Below are positions 41,460 through 52,599 of a DNA stretch of 64,000 bases, piece by piece. The stretch comes from Arbacia lixula (taxonomy: Eukaryota > Echinodermata > Echinoidea > Arbacioida > Arbaciidae): assembly GCA_963669155.1 (NCBI GenBank), contig OZ022596.1, forward strand, positions 12,141,724-12,205,723, written 5' to 3'. Position 1 is the stretch's first letter; each line of letters starts with the position of its first letter. A program made the position numbers and the translations under genes. The notes beneath the pieces were generated by a model. The model searched no databases. It was not told the origin of the DNA and saw only the letters and a list, made by a program, of their open reading frames with translations.

Positions 41460-41960
41460 GCACATAGATTCTCCCTAGCAGCCTATACTTCAGACGGTCG
41501 CCAGAAAGATTGCAAACAGCGTGTGTCCACCCACTGGCTAACTCGCTATGATGAACAGCTGATTATGAGAAATATTATGTACGGCCACACGCATTGCGCT
41601 ACAACACACATGGTCTACGCATACTCGCTCGCGAACACGCACAGTATACCATACCAAACCGCACCATGCAATACGTCGATAACATGCACAATGACAGTAC
41701 ACTGCTATGGAAAATGAGATATATAGCGTTAGTATGGTACTTACGAGCTGGTGTTAGTGATATAAATAGGATGATGAGTTACAAATCTTTCACCTTCACG
41801 TTTTTCAGGGCCCTCCGAGCAAAAACACGATGAGATTTAAGGTCAGTTCTCGCCTCAACATCCATGCCGTGAAAGCTCGAACACTGAGTAAATTTACGGC
41901 AGCACACACGTTCAGTTCAGAATGTCGGGGGGTATGTTGTTACCGATACTTGGCGAGTAT
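41460..41960. other. CpG-richer unique segment, no gene called
   Basis: CG dinucleotides are more frequent here than around it, and no part is repeated in the window. TTCACGTTTTTCAGGGCC at about 41796 looks like a splice acceptor, with TTTAAGGTCAGT near 41835 a weak donor, but the short frame between has no recognisable coding character. Confidence 0.25.
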
Positions 41961-42254
41961 TTTCGATCAACCAATTAAAGAATAAATATCGCAATGTACC
42001 CGTTACATGTATTTCATCCTATGTTTTGTTTACATTCAATCATCATATTATTATGTTTGTCTATGGCATGTTTGTTGTTCGATGTAAACAGGGTACCCGG
42101 GGAGAACAGTGCTCTGCTCACTGACGGGGATACCCTGGAAAAATAAGACAGACTAAATTAATCAAATATATGATTATTTTGTTTCATTTTTTGGGGTATG
42201 AAATCAACAGTGCCCAAATAGTCTTCATATCGCAATATGAGAATTCTGTCTTAT

Positions 42255-42295
42255 CCCCCCCCCCTCCCCACGCACCTCTCTCTCTCTCGCACTCT

Positions 42296-42388
<93 letters not shown>

Positions 42389-42400
42389 CTTCCTCTCCTT
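42255..42400. repeat. Poly-C and (CT)n block
   Basis: C-runs at 42257 and 42297 followed by CT runs to about 42387. Confidence 0.95.
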
Positions 42401-43560
42401 TCCTTTTTAATTGTGGTAACGACAAAACTACTCTAGAAGTACACAAACATCCAATCAAAGTTATATTCATTCTTATTTTTAAATGAGGGGTTGAACTGAT
42501 TAGCAGCTAGAGAGTGAATGCGTTCGTGAAAACAAAACAAATCAACAAAAAATAATTAATGTGAGTCTGATATTCAAATGTGGTTATTCATTTTCCAGTC
42601 AAAATCAAATCATGTAACACATGCTATGAACCCCAAAGTACGACATAATACAATAGGGTCATGCTGTAAAATCTTAAATTTTACACAGACATTTCAGTTC
42701 AAATAGAAAACATATATTACTAAGTTTACTTTGCACTTTGAAAATGTAAATACAGGAAGTCATACTAAATTATCATATCATATCACAGAATCTAAAAAGT
42801 ACTTTCTCTTCTAAACTGGGGCATTTAATGACTAAGTACATGGTAGTCTATTTGCAAAATCCATGAATATAACACCAAACAGTAATATTCACACTAATTT
42901 ATGTTAATGAAGCTTGCTTGCCTAACGATAACGAACGATCAAGTAACCAAAGCTTATGCGAGTGGATGATATCGATATCTGGTTATCGGCCAGTCGTTAG
43001 AGTCGATCCAGAGGTCAGCTTGGGTTTTCCCCGTACTCGGGGTTATTACGCAATTACATGTAAACAAAAGCAAATCACTCGGCCATTGCGAAATCTTTGA
43101 AATTTTTCACGCAATGGATACGCGTGGTGTATCTGAAGCATGAATACCGTTTCGTTACCAGAGTTTTTCTTAAAAGTGCTCAACGTTCCTCTTGCAGAAC
43201 TGAGATATGAAGTTGTGTAAAAACGCGTATAAAGCATTATGAAAAATATGATACCGATGAAGTTGGGTAGATACCGCAATATGTAGAGTAAAATTGTTTA
43301 AGAACTTCCCTCCTATGAAGAAGAACACGACATTGAGGTCTGATAGGAATGTGTGGAATTAAACATGACTCTTGCGAAGTAATATTTATCTTTAAACTTT
43401 ATTTGGATTCATTGTCGGTTCTAAAAAAAAACGGTGCCTGCACAACATTATTTTTTACCATCATTTATTCTAAAGATCTTAGCAATCAATATTAGAACAG
43501 TGCTCTCACTATGGACATTTCTGTCAGCGGTTGTATTAAGATATGTTTAGGTAGGCAAGT
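42401..43560. other. Unique DNA, no gene seen
   Basis: Mostly AT-rich. 42925-43060 is richer in CG and has CTAACGATAACG (left) and CGTTAG near 42995 as a weak inverted pair. No frame above 80 residues and nothing recognised. Confidence 0.4.
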
Positions 43561-43564
43561 AGAA

Positions 43565-43700
43565 TGGGATGGGGGGAGGGGGGAGGGGGGGGGGGCTCGG
43601 ACCGAAGGTCATAATAGTGTCAGTTCGATAGCCCGAGGAGCAACTTCACTTTTCATTTCCCCCGCCGCCCCCACCCCAATCCCTGCCCCCATTCCCCCGT
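43565..43700. repeat. G-rich run and C-rich run
   Basis: GGGGGGAGGGGGGAGGGGGG at about 43571 could form a G-quadruplex. CCCCCGCCGCCCCCACCCC follows at about 43658 on the same strand. Confidence 0.7.
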
Positions 43701-43779
43701 GACTACAATATCCTCCTTCCTCCTTTATTCTCGCAATCAGAAGAGAAGGGACTAATGCATTCAATTATCGGGGAGCACT

Positions 43780-44090
43780 CGTTATTCCGAAGGTTCGTTA
43801 TTCCGAAGTTTCCAATACTCCGAAGGTTTGTTATTCCGAAGGTTCACTATTCCGAAGGCTCGTTACTTCGAAAACAAAATAAGGTTCGTTATTCCGAAGG
43901 TTCATTAGTCCGAGAAAGAAATAAGATTTGTTATTCCGAAGGTTCTTTCGTCCGAAAACAAAATAAGGTTCAAACCTTATGAACGAACTTTCGGAAAAAC
44001 GAACCTTATTTCGTTTTCGGATTAACGAACCTTCGGAAAAACGAACCTCATTTCGTTTTTGGAATAAAAAACCTTCGGAATATCGAACTG
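43780..44090. repeat. P array: palindromic TTCGTTATTCCGAAGG repeats
   Basis: The left half repeats GTTATTCCGAAGGTTC about seven times with AAAACAAAATAAGGTTCGTT spacers. The right half carries the complement (AACGAACCTTCGGAA, ACGAACCTTATTTCG). The turning point is near 43970-43985, at AAGGTTCAAACCTTATGAAC. So it is both tandem and one large inverted repeat. Plus frame of 75 residues is a translation of the repeat. Confidence 0.9.
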
Positions 44091-45025
44091 TAACCTAATT
44101 ATCTACAATTTCCGACAATTAACTCTCCCATTATCATTGACATGAAGGTTTGTAGGAAGTCAATGGGGTTTTCAAAGTCCGGTTATGTAAGAGTTAAACG
44201 CAATAATCCTCTGTCTGAAACCAATGAAACAAAGTCTGTGATTCTTCACTTCAACGATCATTTGCATCGCACTTTATGAAAAAGGTAAAAAAAATACCGT
44301 AATTTGCAATGTCTTGTCTTATTTGAATCCTATGCAGTTTCATTTTGTATTGCGCCATTTTAGTGCAATTTTGCACAAAAAGTGCACACAAATCTTATAG
44401 TTTGTCTGGTACATTAACAGTTAGTGGTAGCGTGTTGTATTAGTAAAACCAGAAAAGTCAGACCACCTTATAATTGGTTAAGAATAATTATTGTGAAAAA
44501 ATCACAGTAAGATGGTTTCAAACTATTTTGAGCTTTTCAATCGTGCGGAAATTCTGTGACTCTTCATCATGAGAAAAATTTTACACATTGATGTTGATCT
44601 CTGTTTAGTTATGTTCGTGAAATGAACATTTTTCATAATCTTACGGCCAAAAGAAAATAGTGAAAACTGATTCACATCAAATTGTTTCTGGATGATGAAA
44701 CATGGAAATTTGGTAAATTTCTCGTATCATAAGAATAGATTTGATTGTTTGGTAATAATAATTTTCAATACAGGTAATAAAATGTTATGTGAAAACTTGA
44801 GCACAAAGTAAGCAGCTCAGCAAATTATGAAATGGTAAAATTTTAATCCTAAGATTTCCAAGCCTTGCATGCACAATACGCCTTGGCTCCTGAAAGCAGG
44901 TCGGGGTAACGGAATGTGTGCCCTGGTATAACTACCAGGGCGCTATAGATGGCGCTATACCATCAAGACTCCTGTGAACAGTCAACAATAGTCAGAAACA
45001 TATCCACAGTTCCACACGCAACTTG
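44091..45025. other. AT-rich DNA, no gene seen
   Basis: GGGCGCTATAGATGGCGCTA at about 44939 is a short direct repeat. CTGGTATAACTACCAG just before it is a small palindrome. No frame. Confidence 0.4.
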
Positions 45026-45030
45026 TCATT

Positions 45031-45053
45031 CTTTTTTTTTTTTTTTTTTTTTT
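45031..45053. repeat. Poly-T, about 22 bases
   Basis: It could be a retroposed poly-A tail in minus orientation, but no SINE or gene-like sequence adjoins it and no target duplication is obvious. Confidence 0.8.
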
Positions 45054-45289
45054 AAATAACACGATATATAACATAACAAAGATGCAACATGTATATATAA
45101 TTTATCAAAAAATGAGAAGTTGATGCATTCGGAAATATTTATATGTATATTACGACAACATTGCAGGAGAGCAATTAAATACTTACTCAAATTTTCAATA
45201 TGTTTACAAACATTTTTGTAGAACAATTGCCATTTTTGTCATATATGCGAATGTTATGCACGACGTTAAATTGACATTACTAAAAGTAA

Positions 45290-45400
45290 AAGTTTGTCAG
45301 AGGTTTGTCAGACAAACATCAAATGATGTATTCACTGTGTATATCACCCGTTACAACGTCACTTCTAGATACAGGTGAATGTAATAACGCGTTACTATAC
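45290..45400. repeat. K-related fragment
   Basis: ACAGGTGAATGTAATAACGCGTTAC resembles the end of K copy 2 (23345-23370). Confidence 0.45.
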
Positions 45401-45507
45401 ACGTTATCATGTACGAAAATCAGCTTAAGGGAAAGGAGATGGCGCTATAATAAACAGTGCCAGAGCTGTATATAGAGACAGTAGCAGAGCCATCTATACA
45501 CAGACTT

Positions 45508-45625
45508 TGGCCAACTCGGTTTCAATGGGTAACAACATGGCGCAAATGACTTTGTTATCTGCTTGCCCAACAAAGCAACACGCATCATGTTGTCACCTAC
45601 TTAGACCGAGTCGGTCAACCTATGG
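45508..45625. mobile_element. Foldback, about 118 bp
   Basis: GGCCAACTCGGTTTCAATGG with GTAACAACATG at left pairs with CATGTTGTCAC and CTACTTAGACCGAGTCGGTC at right, with several mismatches. Confidence 0.7.
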
Positions 45626-45782
45626 AGCGTGTTCACAGTGGTAGTTAAAAGACACGGTGTCCCTTTTGCAGTTGAAAAAAAGGGAGAAAAAAGGGAGGAA
45701 AATCGAATAAGATACTGTATGACAACGTCTTTTCCAATAACGAAACTGGCCGACAGGGACAATACGATTATGAATATAGATT

Positions 45783-46193
45783 ATGGCCGGTACGTTTCAA
45801 ACGAAAAGAAGAAAACTCAATACTATTCAGATGAAGTCTTTAAGGAGAATCATGAAGATAGAATGGCAAGAACACATTAGTAATGAAGAGATCTTAGTCA
45901 AGACAAAAATGGATAAACTGAGCACGACAATAATAAGGAGAAGATGGAAATTTATTGGACACACATTAAGAGGGGAACCTGCAAGCATCTGCAACACTGC
46001 ATTGACCTGGACACCAGAAGGGAGAAGGAAAAGGGACAGGCCCAAAACAACTTGGCGGATAACTGTAGAAAAAGAAAGGACACTGGCTAGATGGAGGTCA
46101 TGGGCGGAAACCAGAACTGTGGCAACCAATAGGTCAGAGTGGAGACGTTCGGTGGAGGCCATATGTGCCACAAGGCATCCGGAGGATAGGTAA
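45783..46193 (+). pseudogene. C-terminal remnant of LINE endonuclease/reverse transcriptase ORF
   Basis: The open frame reads 136 residues to TAA at 46191. The first seven or so residues come from the flank, so the ATG is not a real start. Residues 12-66 (MKSLRRIMKIEWQEHISNEE, RRRWKFIGHTLR) and 73-91 (ALTWTPEGRRKRDRPKTTW) form the conserved tail found downstream of the reverse-transcriptase domain in a family of animal LINE proteins often labelled endonuclease-reverse transcriptase or craniofacial-development-protein-2-like. The C-terminus reads EWRRSVEAICATRHPEDR. The endonuclease and polymerase motifs are absent because of 5' truncation. The frame has no internal stop, so the insertion may be fairly recent. 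I cannot fix the clade (RTE, CR1/L2 or other) from this end alone. Not expected to be functional. Confidence 0.85.
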
Positions 46194-46195
46194 CA
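45805..46195 (+). mobile_element. 5'-truncated LINE insertion with target duplication
   Basis: A fragment of about 390 bp containing only the C-terminal coding end of a non-LTR retrotransposon. The left flank GGTACGTTTCAAACGA (45789-45804) and right flank GGTAACGTTTGAAACGA (46196-46212) match with one extra base and one substitution, which fits a target-site duplication of about 16 bp. 5' truncation plus such a duplication is the usual mark of target-primed reverse transcription. Almost no 3' UTR remains: the stop codon is 2 bases from the right flank. Confidence 0.75.
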
Positions 46196-46212
46196 GGTAA
46201 CGTTTGAAACGA

Positions 46213-46345
46213 GGATAGTTTTTCACTTTTTCTGAAAATGTTCGTGGAGCTATGACTGTGAGATTTCATACACGTCATTGCTGGGGTATATTACTGATTC
46301 CTGCTGAGTTTCATGACTTTTGGGACATCCTGTTTTTCACTTATA
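46213..46345. repeat. L-family fragment, reverse orientation
   Basis: CTGTGAGATTTCATACACGT, TACTGATTCCTGCTGAGTTTC and ATGACTTTTGGGACATCC are complements of the L start (3390-3465). Confidence 0.7.
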
Positions 46346-47245
46346 CCGCGTACTACTTGTAGACTAACTTTATGGTGCGTAAATAAAGTCCTCTGATGCT
46401 ATCACAAATTAAATGATTTTCATCACAGAAACACAACAGTGGGTGGTTTAAGTTATTCACTGCAATTAACATGTGGACAATCTCAATAACCCATACTGAT
46501 TCCCAGGATCAAAAACGATGTTTCATGTTGTTTTATATGGCGACCCATCAAGTGAGTCCAGGTTTAGTGCATTTTTTGCGTTAAACCTATATTTTAAGTA
46601 CGGATTGTTGTGTATAGATGGCTTTGAACAGTGTAGAACAGGACCTTCACTCAATATTTTTGATAATAATTGATCTTTTGTTATTGATTTACTCATTTCT
46701 TAATGTTACTGAATATCGTGTGTTGTTGTTTTGAAAATGAATGAAAATAACATGAAATAAAGAGTCATATGGGAATAAAGGTGAGAGGAACTACAGAGAA
46801 AGAGTCGGAGTAAAAAATAAACACAGAGATCAGACAAGAAATACAAGAAATATAGAAATTCAGGTGAAGCTGGAAAGGGAAATGTTATTGCTTATACTAG
46901 GCGTTTTCTTGTGAACTTTGTGGAAATAGTAGTGCAGAAAATGAAAATATCTTTGTTAACTTTCAGTTTCATTTTATATTTGAAAAATGAATGAAGCTTC
47001 GCCTTCCAGGCAATCTACAAAGTATGTTTTTCACGCATTTTCTAAAAGCTATGTCACTTTATTTTGTTCAACTATACATGTATTTTTAAACTTTCACTGA
47101 TATGCCTTTTAATTTTTTTTCTGTTCTTTTGTATTTTTATGGTGGAACTCTTTTAGAGCACTACATGATTAAAACAATTTGACAGGATGAGGTATATTAT
47201 GATAACACGAAAGACAATCTGAGGCTTCTGATTGGCCAGTTGCAA
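46346..47245. other. AT-rich DNA, no gene seen
   Basis: No frame or repeat that I can support in 900 bp. Confidence 0.45.
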
Positions 47246-47522
47246 CAATGACTTCTAGTGTAAAAACGTGTTTCTACTGATGTATCAGATGCACAAATAA
47301 AATAATGCACATCCTTTTGAGAAATTGGACATTTTCCAGAAACAAATTGTCCGCAACATATGAAGAGCTGCACCTCGCAAGAAGCGTCCCAAAATCTAAA
47401 CTTTAAAAGATCATAACTTTCTTATCCTTTGACGGATTTGCATCTACCCTTCATTAATATGTTTCTGTCATGTGTCTCCTCCTATTCAAATCAAATTATT
47501 TTCAGGGTAAACCATCCCTTTG
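47246..47522. mobile_element. B-family MITE, right half
   Basis: TAAAAACGTGTTTCTACTGA, TGTCCGCAACATATG, TTATCCTTTGACGGATTTGC and TTTTCAGGGTAAACCATCCC follow the B right half in order. The TGACGTCA site reads AAGCGTCCC here, so it is lost. Confidence 0.8.
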
Positions 47523-48955
47523 TGCTATCATAAATTGACACTATGAAATGTTAAAACAAAACAGCCACAATTCGAATCAAGCTTAAATAAAGACATTATA
47601 ATAGTCAAATGATGTCATTCTTTGCAGCTTTCGTGACATTTCATCAATTACTATTCTTATAATAATCCTCTTTGATTATTCAATTGGAGTTCCACTTTTT
47701 GATGAATCAGGACCATTAAGTCATGTGTCAGATAATTGATTCAGAAGCAACTGTTCAAGATTTAAAATTCAATATATTTTTCCACAAAAAACAACAATGC
47801 ATCAATTCTAAATACAACAAACGTTAACAAAAAATAAGTCAAACAAGTAATATACCAGGACAATTCAGTGATAAAAACAATATTTTTTTGTAAAGGGATC
47901 CAAAAGGAAGGAAGGCTTGTGAGTATTTAATCCTGTCTGAAAATATACGTGAGTGATATTACAATATATAAAATGTTTAACATATTTACAAACTTTATTT
48001 TCCTCAACCCTTTATAAGCAAAACAACGACAACAACAACAACAACAACAAATATGCAAGCACTAAATATAAATATGATTACTTCTTAGCTTTGCATAATA
48101 CACCTGTATATTATGATAAAATAAGAAAATTTCATGGAGGAAAATACTAACTATATTATCATAGCACAAATACCAATAACTTTGTGCATGTCAATCCAAA
48201 TTCTCTTTTCTGGCTGAAGCATCATGAATTAATAATAACCTTGTTGAAACCTTGCAGACCATAGAAACTGAAACCATTCAGAGCAAAAATCAAAAACTAA
48301 AACACGTTTATTTTTTTCCAAGCTTTCTTGCCTTTATACAGAATTTCATAATTCATAATTATGCAAAATGATATAAAGAGGAACATAATTGTTCTTACAA
48401 TATAAACATAGCACATTGTTTCATTCATTATAAAAACTAACATATTTAACAAAATATTTTCCAGAAGTATCCAAACTAATATGCTACATATTCAATCAAG
48501 TTTACAAATTGTGATACAATTGTGCACATTGGCATGAAATTATTTTTTTTTTTCAATTTAAAAGGAAAGGGTGACTGAAATACTTCATATCAATTATGAA
48601 AAAAAAAAAAATATTTTTACAGTATGAATTATTTTCTATGCCAATTAATTAGTTCAATATCAATTAACCATCTGAATAAAGATTTTCTTATATAAACAAA
48701 AAGTTTAAGGTGAAGGTGCTGCTACATCACCCATAATAAGCCAATCTGTTATTTTTACATAGATTGACATGGTGCATTTTCTGTTAACTTTAACTTTTAT
48801 TCTAATAGTATGTGGGTATCGTATCAGTGGAGGTCTGTAACTGTTTATCGTTCATTGCTTATTCGCGTGTTGTGAACAGCGCCCCCTATAAATAAATATT
48901 GACAGGTGGCTGGCTCCCTCAGTATTGTTTACCTCATTGACTTAATAAAAAGATT
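47523..48955. other. AT-rich DNA, no gene seen
   Basis: (AAC)n at 48022-48050 and A- or T-runs at 48540 and 48600. Many short frames, none plausible. This is the longest stretch without a recognised repeat family. Confidence 0.45.
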
Positions 48956-48959
48956 CTTT

Positions 48960-49388
48960 GCAAGATGGATGATAATACTAGTTGTCCTAATGGTATGGAT
49001 GATAATAATAATGTTCACAATGATGATAAAAAGGAAGAGAGAACATAACAATGATAAGCAGGAGAAAGCAGATTAAGATTCCGTGGATAAGAATAAGGAA
49101 GGGGGGATTAAAATAATGACAATAACGTGTCTCGCTGGACGAGATATGAGAATGAGGGGAACTGTGAAGGATGGATCAGAAGAGACGAAAACTTGGCAGG
49201 AAGAAGGAGGAAGAACCAATAGGAGAAAGAGAGCAAGAAAGAAGAAAAATCTCACATTGAAAAAAATAAGAAGAAGATAGAGATTAAGGTAGGAAAGTTT
49301 AGAAAAAATAAGATTACCGAATCAATAGAGACAGATGACAGAAGAACAAACAGAATGAAGTAAAAAAAGAGTTAGGGGGAGAGAGGAA

Positions 49389-49439
<51 letters not shown>

Positions 49440-50205
49440 GAATACTGATGCAGAAGGAGAAGAGGAAAACAAAGAATAAGAAATATGAGAAATACAAGGC
49501 AATAGAAACGGATTTTGGAGGAGAAGAGGAGATGAACAAGAAGACGAAGAAGAAGGGAAGAAAGATAAACAAAGAAGAAAAATAACAATACGATACCATG
49601 TCATGTTACATAGCTGTCAGGAGAACAACAGTTAGAATTAGTAAAAAAAACCAAAAACTTAAAAGGAAGCAGAATGATATTAAGGAGAGGGGAGGAGGAA
49701 AAGAAGAAAAAGAAGACGAGGAAAGAAAGGTAATGGCAACACTACATTGTCTTGTAACAAACATGTCAAGACCGTTGGAACAAAAAGGACGGTGAGAAAA
49801 GAGGTGAGAAGCAAACTTGAGAAGGAGGAGGAGAAGGAGAAGAAAAAGAAGAACAACAAGAAGTAAATAACAACAGCAATATATTGTTATGTCACAACGT
49901 GAGAACATTATTGACAACAATATAATTATATTGAAGGAACGTACCCTTAAAAGGAAAGAGGAGAAGAAGAAGAGGAGAAAAGATGAAGAACATGAAAAGG
50001 GAGAAATAAAAGGAGAATGAAGAAGAAGAAGAAAAAGAAGAATAAAGGAAGGAGAAAGATAGCAGTACCATTGTCATGCCTTGTGAAGAGAATGAGAAGA
50101 TGAATGATAATTAGAAAACGATGAAACAGTAACGTTGAGAAGAAGAAGAAGAAGAAGAAGAAGAAGAAGAAGAAGAAGAAGAAGAAGAAGAAGAAGAAGA
50201 AGAAG

Positions 50206-50237
<32 letters not shown>

Positions 50238-50455
50238 GAAGAAGAAAAAGAAGAAGAAGAAGAAGAAGAAGAAGAAGAAGAAGAAGAAGGAGGAAGAGGA
50301 GAAGAAGAAGAAGAAGAAAAAGAAGAAGAAAAAAAAGAAGAAGAAGAGATGGCTACTTGAAAAGTAGTAGGTATAAAGTTAAGGAGGTAGAAAAGAAGAT
50401 TACAGGGAAAGCCCACGTTGATGTAAAATTGGTTTTGATTATACTTGTAGAAAAA
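48960..50455. repeat. Purine-rich array with periodic AT-rich spacers and (GAA)n
   Basis: Purine tracts alternate with spacers carrying ACAATAC-A-CATGTCATGTTA (49585), ACACTACATTGTCTTGTAAC (49739), GCAATATATTGTTATGTCAC (49876) and GTACCATTGTCATGCCTTGT (50065). So it is a diverged tandem array with units of about 140-190 bp. A nearly pure (GAA)n of about 200 bp runs from 50137 to 50346. Poly-Arg, poly-Ser and Phe/Leu frames are artefacts. Confidence 0.85.
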
Positions 50456-50467
50456 TGAAAGCAGCAC

Positions 50468-50811
50468 AATGAGTGAAGGTTTGACGAAAACCTGTCAAAG
50501 GTTATGATTTAGTTATGTTTTAATTTTGTGACGTCACGTGCGAAGTAGCACTGCATGATTCCATAAGTTGCTCTTTTTCCATTTTTATGAAGTTTTTTTT
50601 TTCATTGACGAAAGGACAGGTAAGATGGTGTATGTCGTTTTAAGAAAACAAAAATAATTTCACAATTACTTTTAGCATAGTAACTCGCAAGTGACGTCAC
50701 AGAATTAAGAATTTTAAAATTAGTAACTCTCTTATCCTTCACTAACTTGTTTCTTTCATGTTTCTGTTGTATTCAAGTCAATTTAACTTTAGGGTGGACT
50801 TTCCCTTTAAG
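50468..50811. mobile_element. B-family MITE, internally shortened
   Basis: AATGAGTGAAGGTTTGACGA, TTTTGTGACGTCACGTGCGA at left, CAAGTGACGTCACAGAATTA and GGTGGACTTTCCCTTTAA at right. The outer 60 or so bases of the left end are missing where it meets the (GAA)n array. TGACGTCA is kept in both arms (50529-50536, 50692-50699). Confidence 0.85.
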
Positions 50812-51130
50812 ACGAATAGAAGTAGACCTATAAGGAATCAGAAGGAAGAATTGTATCGAGATGAGAAGGAGAGGAACAAAGACGGACCAAAAAGATGAAA
50901 TTACAGTACCACGCTCAAGAAAAAAATAAGATTAAAAAATTGCTTTTCAAAAAAGTGTCTCTAAAAATAGTGACAATAGAAAACCACGACATATTCCCAC
51001 TATGACAAGTAGACACGTGGACTCATCATCGTAAACACGTTGATGTGTCTGTATTTTGAGGGGGGCCGGGGAAGTCAAGAAAGATAGCACTCAAAAAAAG
51101 ACGAAAAGAAAATGTCTTTCGAGTGTCCGG
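50812..51130. other. Unique DNA, no gene seen
   Basis: A-rich. Nothing supported. Confidence 0.4.
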
Positions 51131-51133
51131 TTC

Positions 51134-51207
<74 letters not shown>

Positions 51208-51265
51208 GTCATCATCATCATCATAGGTATTTGAAACAGATATCCCCTCCCCCGAAAGGACCCCC

Positions 51266-51324
<59 letters not shown>

Positions 51325-51330
51325 ACCACC
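51134..51330. repeat. Compound microsatellite (CAT)n - (C)n - (CA)n
   Basis: TCATCATCA runs from 51134 to 51224 with one CGT unit, poly-C of about 23 bases ends at 51282, and CA repeats follow to 51328. The poly-His, poly-Asp and poly-Met frames are its translations. Confidence 0.97.
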
Positions 51331-51439
51331 AAACGGATAATTCCGGTCTACTGGTGTGACAATCATGTTGCTCATCCCGCTTAGAACTTTCGAAATAAGG
51401 AGACCACTTGTAACCTGCATCAATCCATTTCCGGTATCG

Positions 51440-51740
51440 ATGATGTGCACAGTGATACCGTTCGATCACTCAACTAATGGGATTTTTGCACGCATTCTTT
51501 CGTATCGAAATCGTGCATGCATGCAGCGCTCACATCTAGCTCGCGCGCAGCAGTTAGATAGGTTGAGTAACCTACAAGTTGCGGACAAAGCTCCTCTCGG
51601 ATTCCTCCAAGATTTTCGGATTAATTCCACGGTGACAGTAATTTCATTGGACTTTCTCGACTTGTTGGACTGCGACACGACCCGGTAGCTCCGTCAGATT
51701 TTGCATTGGATATATTCTTCTGCCGTAAAAAGGTGAGTGA
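51440..51740 (+). promoter_or_regulatory. Candidate promoter / 5' exon with splice donor (weak)
   Basis: A non-repeated segment with many CG steps (CGCTCACATCTAGCTCGCGC at about 51527) ends in CCGTAAAAAGGTGAGTGATG, where AGGTGAGTG at 51730-51738 is a near-consensus splice donor. A 110-residue frame (51356-51688) ends before the donor and resembles no known protein, so if this is an exon it is more likely 5' UTR. No TATA box is evident. Any gene would run to the right, through 12 kb where no coding exon was recognised. Confidence 0.22.
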
Positions 51741-51827
51741 TGACTTTGGTTTTCTCTTCTCAAGAGTCGCGGAATCGTGGCGGCGACGGAAAGTGTAATG
51801 ACTACTGCATGCGGGGGATACCCCTCA

Positions 51828-51925
51828 CTCCGTCAGTGGTACGGTAACTCACCGGGCTGGTACGCCTAAACTTACCCGGTCGGGCGGCCAGGCCGGGTGT
51901 GGCTACCGTAGGCCACTGGTAGATG
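51828..51925. repeat. Imperfect foldback, GC-rich
   Basis: CAGTGGTACGGTAACTCACC at left pairs imperfectly with GGTGTGGCTACCGTAGGCCACTG at right. CCCGGTCGGGCGGCCAGGCCGGG lies in the loop. Confidence 0.6.
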
Positions 51926-52346
51926 TAAAGACCACAAGTGTGTGTAGATCTACGTGTGTGTGTGTGTTTATTGTCCAAAATGTACTGGTGGTTGGTGGAT
52001 GGTACTTGGATTATTCATACGTCTGGTTAGACCGTTTCCAAGTTTGTTTTAGGGGGTGTGGTATTTCACTGCAGGTGGATAGTGTGCAAGTGTTCAAGGC
52101 CAAGGGGTGTTTTATGGGGATTCTTTGACGTGAGTTTTTAAAAGATAGCCCAATTAAGCATAAAAAGGAGGGAAATATTCAAAGAGATTAATTTCCCTGT
52201 TCTGCTCGATCACTGAAGGGTGTAGTAGAGTCTAGACATACAATGGGCAGATGGGGAGACTAACTTTCAGCACAGGTCGTGCGTACAGTAACTATCGTCT
52301 TTTCACAAATTCGCTCATAGCTGAGGGGGATAATTGCACATACGTA
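51926..52346. other. Unique DNA, no gene seen
   Basis: GTGTGTGTGTG at about 51955. Short frames only. Confidence 0.4.
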
Positions 52347-52577
52347 CACTACAGCTCAAAGGAATTGGCATGGGTAAAGGGAAAGGGAAGAAATGGAAGG
52401 AGATGCAGTTTTAAATCGCGGTATATTCTGTCCGGTTCAGCATGAAACATGATGCTTTAGCCTAAAAAGCATCATGTTTCATGCTGAACTGGACAAAATA
52501 TACCGCGGTTCAAAACTGCACCTCTTTCCCTTCCTTCCCTTTCCCATTACCCGTGCCAATTCCTTTGAGCTGTAGTG
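52347..52577. mobile_element. C-family MITE, copy 2 (231 bp)
   Basis: CACTACAGCTCAAAGGAATT at left and its exact complement at right, with TA on each side (GTA / TAC, so the palindrome appears to extend). The inner hairpin CATGAAACATGATGCTTTAG / CATCATGTTTCATG is nearly perfect. Confidence 0.95.
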
Positions 52578-52599
52578 TACTTGTGCCTTTTCAAATGGG

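Noticed and set aside
45031-45053. Processed pseudogene or SINE on the minus strand with poly-A
   Set aside because: Sequence upstream of the A-tail shows no tRNA-like A/B box, no coding similarity and no target duplication.
51123-51359. Poly-His / poly-Asp / poly-Met frames
   Set aside because: Translations of the (CAT)n repeat in three frames.
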